The notes under the pieces were generated by a model. The model was given only the letters and a program-made list of their open reading frames with translations, was not told where the DNA came from and did no database searches. This document shows positions 44,616 to 55,206 of a stretch of 64,000 bases of DNA, one piece after another. A program made the position numbers and the translations under genes. How positions within the stretch are numbered: position 1 is the stretch's first letter; each line of letters starts with the position of its first letter. Origin of the DNA: Saccharum officinarum. Lineage: Eukaryota > Streptophyta > Magnoliopsida > Poales > Poaceae. The stretch is from the NCBI GenBank assembly GCA_020631735.1, contig CM036221.1:11761381-11825380 (forward strand), in the 5' to 3' direction.

Positions 44616-47600
44616 TACACAAGAATGTCCACACTTATCTGATTTGTGTAAAGAACTCCTGAAGTAGGATATATACCTGAACTACAATTTCACGGTAATG
44701 GGCAAAGTATAGGCACTACCATTTTCATTCCAGTTAGGCACAAAATTAATTGTTATCTCAACGTTGCTAACAGATGGAAACGAAAAATAAAGGCATGTAG
44801 AAAAAATTTAACAAGAAACCTGAGCTTTATTATGCCAGCTATGGATGTGCCACCAAGTGCCCAGGCCCCCTGAGCTTCGTTATGCCATTTTTTAAAACGA
44901 AATTAATTATGCTAGTTATGGATTGATTGGATATGATTTTTAAGGTAAAATAAATTTTCTATGAATTTTCTAAGATTAAACGAGATTTGAGGTTTTTTAA
45001 TTGTGTTATTTTTCCATGTAAAAAATATTTGAAATTTTTTTTGAAAAAAATATTTTTATTATTTTTAGATTTTTTTTTAAAAAAATTAACTACTTTCAAC
45101 TTAGTCCGATTTACCACTTTAATGTGATGCCGTATCATCATCAAAACTCCACAAATTATAAAAAATAAACGATTTTAAAAGTTGAAGAAAGTTTAAAAAA
45201 AAGGAAGTGGCTATTGCACGCAAGCACGCACACCCCAATTAAAGTAATAATAAAAAACGATGCTTTCTGTTCTGGGCAAGTAGGGGAGACACCACCGCCC
45301 GCACGAGAAGCAGCCAGGCTCACGCCGTGTCTGGACGCTTCTTTCCCTCTCTCCTGTTTTGCTTTTTCCTGGTGTCTCCTGTTTTGCTTTTCCCTGGTGT
45401 ACCACCGGCACCATTGGACGGCCGGCCGATTCATCCAAACAAGGCCAGCCAATTCAATCCAAAAAAAATTAGGTACATACAAACAACTAATTAGCTTCTT
45501 CACAGACACCAGAATTACATAGTGATCACAAAAAATAGAACCAGCCAGATCTATTTCTAGAATCAATTCAGTTATTTTGCATCACCTGATATCAGATCTA
45601 CTACTAGAAGCAGATCTGACAAACTGATAAAGCAATTCAGTACTTTTACATAGACAATTCAGTTGTTTTGCATAATCAATTCAGTTCATAGAAAAAAGTA
45701 CTGCAAAATCCTGCTTCTTACTGCATAAGCAGATCTGATCCTACATGTTCCTACTGCTTACTGTATAGATATTCATCTTAAGCTGTTCTTGTGTTAGTTG
45801 TTGCACATGGTTACTCCCTATTTGACAACATAACATGTCCATTTTGATGCTTGATGGCCTCACACCTATAATTAAATAGAAGTACATGATATACACATAG
45901 ATGATAGTGAAGAACTAAGGAAAAAATGACCAAGCCCCAAATTTCAACTACAATAACAATAGATTTTGTTACTAGAACCAATTCAGTTGTTTTGCATCAC
46001 CTGATATCGGATAGTACTACGGTTCCTATTGCGTTAGCAGATCTGACATAACTTATAAGCAATTTAGTTCTTTTGCATAAGCAATTCAATTGTTTTGCAT
46101 AATCAATTCAGTTTTCACAAAAGTAGATTCTGTTACAAAAAAGTATTGTAGTTCCTACTACTTAGTGCATAAGTAGATCTGACCCTACAATGTTCCTACT
46201 GCTTACTGTATGCATATAAATCTTCCTCTGTCTGCACATGGTTACTCCTATTTGATATAATAACATATTCATTTTGTACCATGGACCGCCTTAAATTTCC
46301 TAAAACTGATAGACCATAGCTATTATGGAATCTAAACGACAACTAATAGTAAATATTGAACAAAACAACTCAACCAAAAACTACATAAGTTGGTGGCCTT
46401 ATTTGCCTAATTAAGTACAATATTATTGCCTAACAGGATGAGGATATGACCAATTCAGGTATGAAAGAAATTAAAGAACTGTCGTTTTTACTTCACAAGA
46501 GCTACTACCTGGTCCATGATAGCTATTTTCCTACTTTGTAAATAGTTGCAGCTCGTACTGAATATATATTGGCAAGTAAATAGTTGTAATCTCATACTCT
46601 CTAAGCATACAGATATGTAATTTATATAAAAAAAGATGTTGCAATCCTAGCAAAATCCATCATAAACATATCATTTAGAGTTGCCTGCAGATGAATCAAT
46701 TGGGATGGAGGCAGGACGGGAGCAGCGGGAGAAACATTTCGACAATGGAGTAGTCGCTACAAGAGTACCAAGTAGAGGGCCACCATCTGCAAAAAAAAAT
46801 TGAATGTCAGAGCAGAGCGGCATGTTCTGGATTGGAATTGGAGACTTGAGCCTCGACTGCTCACTGCAAGAGCAGATTAGCAGATAGCAGATTAGCAAAA
46901 AGGCCAAAAGCAAAGCAGGGCAGCACCTGGCGCTCACCGCACCTATAGAAACACAGACAAATAAAAGAACAGTGTGATTTAGGACAGAGTACATACATAA
47001 AAAGTGTGATTATATGCAGAAAAAATACTACCTGTTTTTTGCTTTGTTGAATGAATATATTTGCCCAATGAGGGTGAAAAAACTACCTAGGATCTTACAT
47101 TAATTTGCCTATAAAAGAAATGAAGACCGTGATAGTACACTTGCAATCATGTTTGTTCATCATGATTCAGAGTTCAGACTGAGCAGTTTTAGATTTTCAG
47201 TGACCAAAGTGTTACTTAACATGTGTCACCAGCTCCAAAACAAACAACAGGTAATACAGTACGTAAGCTGTAAAAATTTTAGAACGTTCTAGGATAGTTC
47301 TGCAGAAATTCAGTTCAATCTAAGCGCGGCAATACGTGATGATCTCAGTGTCGATACTGAACATTCAGACACAACTACACGCAGGCATGGGAACAAAATT
47401 AAAGAGATGGTTTCGCATTAGACATGACCGATGTAGTGCCAAGTGAGAAGAACAAGAGGTACTGAACAAAAAAATCTGCATAAGTTGGTGGCCTTTTTTG
47501 CCTAATTGAGTACAGTATTATTGCCTAACTGGTTTAACAAAGTTGCCTGCTGTCACACACTTATACTTTTTTGCATGCAGGTCTCAAATATGGATCTTAA

Positions 47601-47747
47601 TCAGCTTGCATTGCGGGTATGACAACGAGCAGTGTTGCATCATTGTGCCCAGCATACACATTGATATAAAAAGTAAGAAAACAAATCAACACTCTGCTAA
47701 AAAGAGTAAGGAAGTTGATTGTCTTAAAAGAACCAGAAGTAACCTCC
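44616..47747. other. AT-rich non-coding region with internal duplications
   Basis: No credible gene. The main structure is a diverged direct duplication of about 300 bp (45557-45855 and 45972-46283). A further 55 bp direct match lies at 46385-46438 and 47475-47529 (shared CATAAGTTGGTGGCCTT). A short GC-richer island lies at 45285-45440. Confidence 0.45.
45557..46283. repeat. Diverged ~300 bp direct duplication
   Basis: Units 45557-45855 and 45972-46283 share, in order, AATTCAGTT, TTTTGCATCACCTGATATC, AGCAGATCTGACA, TTTTGCATAATCAATTCAGT, TGTTCCTACTGCTTACTGTA and GCACATGGTTACTCC, with mismatches and small indels between. Non-coding. Confidence 0.8.
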
Positions 47748-48042
47748 ATATATAAAGAGAAATTTTCCTATTTGGCCCTAAAAATAATGCTCCTTTCCTA
47801 TTTAACACCGAAATTTAAAATCTTTTCTATATGTCCTCAACTCGAGTTTTTCTTGCCTATTTGACACTTCCGTCACTTCTGTGAGCAATCCCTGTTAGTT
47901 GCTCGAGTGAGGCAATGGGAAAAGATCAAAATACCCTTTCAAAGGAGAAAAAGAAATCGCTCAGCACAGGGAGGGTCATGGGCTCGCAATCACGCTCGGA
48001 CGGGCGGACTCGCTCCCCTAACCCTAGATCGAGCGGACGGCC

Positions 48043-48237
48043 ATGGATGCGGGCGGCTCGGCCTCAGAGGCGGGCGGCGCGGAGTCGGCGGCGGGCGGAG
48101 CGGCCAAGCAGGCGCCTGGCACAGCCAAGGAGCCGCCCCACGCGGCCAAGCAGGCGGGCACGCGCTGGCTCAGAGGCGGGCGACGCGGCCACAAGGGCGG
48201 CGGCGCGGACAAGCACGCGCCCCGCGCGGCCAAGTAG
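48043..48237 (+). CDS. Possible captured ORF fragment inside the MULE
   Basis: 64 codons, Ala/Gly/Lys-rich (MDAGGSASEAGGAESAAGG), in the GC-rich block inside the MULE. Several frames on both strands are open here, as expected for GC-rich DNA, so coding is doubtful. No domain was recognised. Confidence 0.15.
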   Translation: MDAGGSASEAGGAESAAGGAAKQAPGTAKEPPHAAKQAGTRWLRGGRRGHKGGGADKHAPRAAK

Positions 48238-49848
48238 GCACCCCGGTGGCGTCGGTGGTGGGCGGCGCGGCCTCGGAGGAGGGGTGACGCGGCCATGGAA
48301 GCGGCCTGCGCGGCAATGGAGACGGGCGTCGCGGCCACAGAGGAAGGCGGCACATCCAGGACACAGCACCAACTCCCTGCAGGGTGAGTTTATTATCTCC
48401 ATGTCCTCCATAGCAGCTCCATAGCAGTAGGGTAGGAGAAGAAGTTCTCATGCATGACGTTATTGTGCTCTCACAGGATGGATCCAGCTACTAATTTTCT
48501 GTTGAAAATTCATTTGCTTGTCAATTGCAAAAAGGCTAGAAAGGGTGTCAAATGTTTTAGTTTTGAGATGGTTAATATTGCTAGAAAGAAGTAGATAAAA
48601 ATGCTGCAAAAAATCTTTTGTCGCAGCTTTATAGCCCTGCAATGGGCACAAGGAGCAAAAAGACTTCAGCATAGTAGTGCGGCACTGAGCACAAGAAGCA
48701 AAAGAAGGCTGAGTTTGTGATCCTTGTATGAGAAAATTGCCTAAATGTGTATTGTGTTAGAGATGTCTGTAATGGATGCAAACCTGTGAAAATGTTTTTG
48801 TGCATGTGAACCTGAATGTAACTCTAATTGACAGGTTACAGGTATCTAATTGACAGTTGATGTTATATGCAGGGATGACCTATTAGGTTTGTTTCAGAGA
48901 AACAATCTCTGTCATTTCTTAAATTAGATGGCTGCAGCAGGCTATAGTGCGCGTCAGTATTAGCTCTACAGAGTTGAGTAAGTCTTAGCTTCTCGGTTCG
49001 GGCTATAAGCGAATGAAAATTGTACATATTGAAAATTGGATACATGGTGGCAACAAAGTTGAAGATGAGGTCCAGGCTATCTGCAGGTATATCTATGCAA
49101 CTTACAATTGGCTGCAAGTATATATGCAAAGGAGAATTTGTTTTTAGATTGGGTTGGGCTATAAGAGACTGAAAAATTTACAGATCTCTCTGCAACTTAC
49201 AATTAGCTACAGGTTCAGATCTCTCTGCATATATGTGCACATGATATGCTGTAGGTTGCTAGCTATTTCTAAATTTGAAGATGGAAGAAGATTTTGCAGC
49301 TCCTAAAAAATTTGAATACGGGAGAAGATTTTGCAGCTTTTGAAAAAATTTCAGTGAGCCAAGGGTGTAATTTAGCCCATTTGGACTCTGGAGTTTTGTG
49401 TGTTTGTGATTTTCACATCTAACCTGCTGCAGCTCCAAGCTTGGTGTTTGTTTCCACTGACGGAATCGACGGAAGACATCTGAGCTACCTGGGAGACTAT
49501 GTTGAAGGCTGAAATAGTTGCTAGGAATTATCAAAAGTCGTCAAATGTTTAGTGTAGTTTTGACGTGTTCTTGAGACATGTGCATTTGTATGTCTGTGAT
49601 TTGATTCCCTGTTATTCTATCTACTCTGAACTCATCCATCATGCTACAAGAACTAATGCTTCCTGATGTTAGGAAAGGAAAGCTGTCCTAATTGTTCGAT
49701 TGCAACCTTGTAATATTTCTTTTACATGAAAAAAATTGGTGCTGCACTCAGCTTGGTTGAAAAAAAATTGGTGCGTGAGACTAAAAACTATGGAAAAAAT
49801 ATCGGCGTTTAGTTGAAAATGGTTGTTTTCAAGTGCATCCTTAGAATG

Positions 49849-49880
49849 AAACCGTGACGTTAGCACGGATACTATACTAG
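49849..49880 (+). mobile_element. Helitron-like 3' terminus
   Basis: A hairpin CCGTGACGTTAGCACGG (5 bp stem CCGTG/CACGG) is followed after ten bases by CTAG and then T, the standard Helitron 3' end. It sits 310 bases inside the right end of the MULE. A matching 5' end was not identified. Confidence 0.45.
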
Positions 49881-50201
49881 TTATAAGTAATTATATAAGA
49901 TGATGTTTGATCCTTTATTTATTTAACACAAGCAAAAACTGAAACATTCCAGTTAGAGATAAAAACATTCATAAAAGACAGCAATATTAACCATGGAATG
50001 CTAGGACTGGTAAAAAACTCCAGGGGTAAAATGGACTTTTCACATAGGACTTAACACCGTTAGCAACCCAAACTGACGGAAGTGTCAAATAGGTAAGAAA
50101 AACTCGAGTTGAGGACATATAGGAAAGATTTTTAGTTTCGGTGTCAAATAGAAAATGAGCATTATTTTCAGGGTTAAATAGGAATTTTTCTCATATATAA
50201 A

Positions 50202-51370
50202 TGTGCAAGGATAATTCAAAAGCTATCAAATAAATTGAAACAAGCTACAGAGAAAAAGAAAGCTATGTTCTAGTGGTCCCAAGATAAAAAATTGTAGCTC
50301 GTCTTTCATGATTCAATGCTCTGATGAAAGTTCATTGTGGATATTACTGCACAACCAGTTAATCAGCACTATACCTAACCTCTAAGCATTGAAGTATAGC
50401 CAAAAAAAAAATAGTTTAGATATAACGAGTGAGCTGAAGAAAAAACAAGAAAAGTAACTCAAGAAAAGATGGTCGTGATTCAAGAGCTCTATGATCTATC
50501 CCAGGTGAAATCAATCAACTTTAATGAGCGAGCTGAAGAAAACACAAGAAAAGTATTGTGAGGATTTCATAAAGCAGCACAACAAAAATGAAAAGGCAAA
50601 CTAACAAAAGAAGATTTAGTACAGGAATTATGTGTGGGGTTCACCAATGTTAGACGTCATTACATCAAAGACATAGAAAAAATGCTCGCAAATGATTATA
50701 CTGCTCCACAGTGCAATGCGCAAACACATAGCATAAATATCACAAACTCACAAGCATATGCTGGATGCTTAGATAATATATTAGCATGATGGTGTCGATA
50801 AATCTATCATTGACCACTGCCTCATGTCAACTCTAAAAATATAGGCAAAATTTCTTGATTACATCACACGCGTCTAGTACCTTGAATTAAGCTATTCTAT
50901 TGTTTTGAATTAAGTGTACAAACCGGGGTGTCAAAAAACAATACAATGCATTAATTTGCCTAATGTAAAATCGCCTAATGATTTGCATTAATTTGCCTTG
51001 ATCTTGCCACAATATTGTCAGGTCAGAGTACGTTTAGTTGCCTATAACCAATGGAGTTCAGTAACTAAGCAAATGCACATGTAGTCACATAAGTGAAACT
51101 AATTTTGGTTTGTTTTGGCCTCAGAACTAAACATCTCTTGCAGCTAATTAACTTCCAAAAAATTTGACACAACAGTCAGAAAATAGTTTATCTTCAAAGA
51201 AATCTACATCAAACAAAAATTGAGATGAAAGCAAAAAAACAGTAGCACTAAAATAGCAAATAAGTTCCTTATGAGATTGACATCATCAGGCTAGATAGTA
51301 CGGCCATCAGTTATCTATTATTATCATCACCTAGACTAACAATGTCTTGGCCTCCCAATCAAGATAGAAG
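50202..51370. other. AT-rich non-coding region
   Basis: No ORF over 60 codons, RNA gene or terminal repeats were recognised. Some words recur, such as GAGCGAGCTGAAGAAAA near 50429 and 50524. Confidence 0.5.
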
Positions 51371-51378
51371 TTGACGAC

Positions 51379-52000
51379 TAAAGCTGGACGAAAAGCTCGC
51401 AACTCGATAGCTCGCTCGACTCGGATCGATAGTGGCTCGGCTCGGCTCATTTAATTTCTCAAACGAGCTGAGCAAGCATCCTAGCTCGTGTCTTAACGAG
51501 CCAGCTCGCGAGCCAGCTCGAGCCAGCTCGCGAGCCTAACGAGCCAAAGTTGTTGGCCTTAAACTTTTATTAGTATTATATAACTTTATGTCTTACCCTT
51601 TATAATTTGTTGATGATTGGACTTTGACTCTATAAATTTTAGATTAATTTGACTCTTTTTATTTTAAATGAATGTATGGATAATAGATGCAATCATATAT
51701 GGTATGGAGTATGAACCATAGACAATATATGGTGTATAGTATTATAATATAATAGTACATATTATTTTTATATGATTTATTAAGACTTATGAATGGACTA
51801 GTTTTATATTATTACCATTATCAAACTTTAGATAATACACATATTACATTTTTATGTTTTAATATGGCTGGCTCGCGAGCCAAACGAGCCAGCTCGAGCT
51901 CGTAAACGAGCCGAGCCGAGCCGGCCTTCTGGCTCGTTATCTTAACGAGCCAGAACGAGCCGAGCCAAACGAGCCGAGCTGGCTCGTTAGTCCAGCTTTA
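51379..52000. mobile_element. 622 bp hAT-type MITE with CGAGC subterminal repeats
   Basis: A perfect 11 bp inverted terminal repeat, TAAAGCTGGAC, lies at 51379-51389 and 51990-52000. The 8 bp duplication TTGACGAC is at 51371-51378 and 52001-52008. About 150 bases at each end are dense in AACGAGCC/GGCTCG words in both orientations. The middle is AT-rich and non-coding. The 8 bp duplication and TA-starting terminus fit hAT. Confidence 0.9.
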
Positions 52001-52008
52001 TTGACGAC

Positions 52009-54381
52009 TACAAAAACAGTTTAGATGGGTCTCATACTCACTAGGAAATTATCCAAGCCTGTACAACTACAATCTGAAGAACCTAATACATAGTCCATGT
52101 GTGCACGCACAGGAAAAAACAAACACCAAGTCAGGGCGCACAAACAGTAAATCACACTCACTCCTGATAAAAAACACAGATGGCTAACACAACACAAGAA
52201 ACAAGGAGATCAAAAGATCAGCCATCAACATCACCCTACTCGCCTAGTAAATGATCAATCAAGCAATGCACCATCGCAACTCATGGTGCTGCTCTGCACA
52301 ACCTGTCACAACACAACACTATTTGATTGGATCAAGTCCATGAGATTTCCCTTTCCATCCTGTTAACCCACCAAATATACATCTCTAAAAGCAAAAGGGG
52401 AAGGACCGCTGAAGTACCATTTCCTCGTCAGGACTTCTGACCAGATAGTCAATCAAACATCACGAAATCTACACTACCCAATAACATTTCAAATCGCCTG
52501 ACCGCCTCACCAACACTGCTAATTTTAAACCATAACATAGGCTGAAAATCATAACCTACCAGAACCTACAGTTGCTGATAACACACAGACAGTCATCTGA
52601 AAAAGAACAAAGACAGCCATGTGCATGGTAGCCCGCATAACACAAAAAAATAGACAAAACAAGCTCTGCTTACTGAAAATGGATGGACTAGTATTTCTGA
52701 AACTACTTTGCAGTTTTGGAAGCAGCCATTTAGATGGTCAATCAAAAATCGAGAGAAACATATTGCAGTTACCAAATCAACACAAAATGGAACTGAATGA
52801 GATCCTTTTTTGGCAAATCAATCAGTAAACACTAGTCCTAGCTCATAACTGACAGAGCAGTAACAGATTTTTTACCTAAATGATATATCCTTTTACTATT
52901 ACTGAAAGCTACCTTCCCTGATTCTTTCTCTCTAATAAGAGCAACTAATGTTGTCGCTGCCACGTGACATCAATATTACCAAAATGACAGCAAACATTCA
53001 GAATGACAGACATCGAGCAATAATACAGCAGCAAGTTGAGCACATCGGCCGCCGCCGGTGACGTTCAATCGCTGTCAAAATTTGTCTCCTGATGAGTAGC
53101 AACTGCTGCTCTGGCGTGCAACTTGCGCTCGCTGCGTGGTCTTCCTTCCTGCTAACCGCCAACACTGCTGTCAGAGCTGTGCGGATGATGGAAGCAACAG
53201 GCAAATACATGATAGCAGTGTGCGCTTCGGAATCGTGTTGCGTGCACGGAGAAAAGAATCCCAATCTAGACGATATGTCCGTCTATGGAGAGTTCATACC
53301 CGAGACGGTGTCGCTGCCTCACTGGCCTGTTCTACGATTACGATCGATCCCCTCATGATCTGCGTTGTCACACATGAACGGCTCCATTTGTTTCATGGAG
53401 GCTGACAGAGCAGAGTAGATAGAGAGCAACCGAGCAGGGGAGGGCGGGAAAACTTGCTTACCTGCAGCCGAGCAGGGGAGGCAGGGAGCGGCCGGTGCAG
53501 GAGGCCAGCCACACCGGCGGGGAGGGGGATCGACCGGCTGGAGCAGCACTGCAGGCGAGCTAGGGTCGAGCCGCACCGCACCTTGCACAATGTCCGTGAG
53601 GCTCCCCCTCGCTATGTACTCGACAACACTGTTGAAATGCGCCGCGCCATGGTCGAATCCAACTTCGATTCCTCACGAGCACCTTCTCTGCACAAACCCT
53701 AGGTCAAAATCCATCGAAAATCGGTGAGAATTAGAGGGGGATGAGGGGATCCGGGAGGGCAGAGGGGAGGGAGCGGGGAAGGAGAAGGGATCCGGGAGAT
53801 CAGTTGACGGCGACCTCTGTGCTCACCCCCGAATACGGAAGAAACTCGAGTTGGATAGGGGACAAAACCAAATCCAAATCAGTTAGAGGCGGATCCAACT
53901 TACCCTAATGAGCGTCGTGCTCCCCCTAGATCCGGTTCGCCGCTGGACAGCTCCAATCGCCACCGGAGTCGCCTCGTCGCCGCGGACGCTATCCCATCGG
54001 AGGAAGACGAAGTGAGCGGGGATGATTGCTGTCGGGAAGAGAGAGAAAGCGCGAGTACCAATATTTGAACAGTTACCTCTCCCACTCTCTATGACTAGTG
54101 GACCAGGCCGTCAGGGTTGGGTGGAAAAGCCAGAAGCAACCGGGCCCGTCGATCATGGATGGACGACGGGGGAGCGTGCGTGTGCGTTGCCAAATGCACG
54201 CACGGTGGGAATGAAGTCTTTACCTTAAAAAATTGTTTTATAGTTTTTTAGAGAGAAAAATTGGACGATTGTGATAATCGAGGGAGTCCTAGTCCTCGAA
54301 TAAATAATTTTGTTACCAAACGCTGGGCTGGGCATCCATAGCGGATGACACATGTAATTTCTGTTGCTCGGCCATATACAG
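52009..54381. other. Intergenic region with a GC-rich island
   Basis: 52009-52980 is AT-rich with nothing recognised. 53040-54200 is GC-richer, with several overlapping short frames on both strands but none protein-like. A first exon or promoter of an unrecognised gene cannot be excluded. No tRNA or rRNA was seen. Confidence 0.4.
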
Positions 54382-54383
54382 TA

Positions 54384-55123
54384 CTCCCTCCGTACCAAAA
54401 AAAACCTGATGTTTAGGACATGATTGTGATAACCAAGGAGTGATTAATTAGAGTTTAGTTTTCCATCTCTGCCCCTAATAAATACGGTTGTGGGTGCTCT
54501 TTCTTTGTGAAAGTAAACCTACTGAGATGGCTAGTGCGTGGAGGGTTGAGTGTTGTGGCTCAGGTTCGAACTCTGCCGCCCACTACTTTTTTGTTGCTCT
54601 GTTCATTTTGCATGGCGTGGACGTACATGCCATTGTATTTCTGGAATTATTTTTACATAGGAAAACGGCAATAAATCCCAAGATGACGACATGCTGATAT
54701 CATGCTAGCTTTGCTCTGGCTTGCTCCTCGGTTTGCCTCGCGTTTCGCCCGCCACGCATCGACGGACTCCATGGCCGAGTCCAGTGCGTCGGAGTGCTGC
54801 GCCTGAACGGACTCCATGGCCTTCGAGTCCAGCGAGCGTGCCGGGCGGCGAGCGTGCTGCGAGAGGGAGACGAAGGCAGGCCAGAGCGTGCTGCGGCGAT
54901 TGACTTGTCTGTCTCTACACGAGTTCCGAGACGGGCGGCGACGAAGAGAAAAGAGGCGCCGCGCGATTAATGCCGAGTAGAAACTGGAAGGCAAGTGGAA
55001 CGGGAGCGAGCCCAACTGCCCTAGGGCAAACGCGTCCAAACGCGCTACCGCGAGGTCAGGACGTCATGTTTTTCGAAAACGGTAGGGGAGGCCAGGACGT
55101 AAGTTTTACGGGTACCGAGGGAG
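54384..55123. mobile_element. 740 bp Stowaway/mariner-like element
   Basis: The left end CTCCCTCCGTACC and the inverted right end CTCCCTCGGTACC lie within TA duplications (54382-54383 and 55124-55125). The interior is unusually long for a Stowaway MITE and includes a GC-rich part (54700-55040) with no recognised protein. The right end directly touches the TATA box of the DUF6598-like gene. Confidence 0.65.
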
Positions 55124-55130
55124 TATATAA
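55124..55130 (+). promoter_or_regulatory. TATA box of the DUF6598-like gene
   Basis: TATATAA lies 77 bases upstream of the ATG at 55207. Its first two bases are also the TA duplication of the mariner-like element, so the promoter sits exactly at the element border. Confidence 0.5.
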
Positions 55131-55206
55131 CAAGGGGAAAGGAGAATCCTAGCAACTCAATCAGACCAAATCAGATCGGATAGGTTCCCCTTTACCTTGT
55201 GCGTTC

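Larger units (their letters stand above)
47757..50192. mobile_element. 2.4 kb Mutator-like element (MULE/Pack-MULE type)
   Basis: Long terminal inverted repeats of about 125 bp (47757-47885 and 50068-50192) start GAGAAA and share AATAATGCTC, TATATGTCCTCAACTCGAG and CCTATTTGACACTTCCGTCA. ATATATAAA is duplicated exactly on both sides (47748-47756 and 50193-50201), the 9 bp duplication diagnostic for Mutator. No MURA transposase is present. Instead there is a very GC-rich stretch (47960-48370) and AT-rich sequence with a Helitron-like 3' end at 49880. It may be a Pack-MULE carrying a gene fragment, but I recognise no donor gene. Confidence 0.88.

Noticed and set aside
54530..54580. Possible tRNA-derived SINE (GGTTCGAACTC motif)
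   Set aside because: Only a B-box-like word is present; it lies inside the mariner-like element and no body, tail or target duplication supports a SINE.
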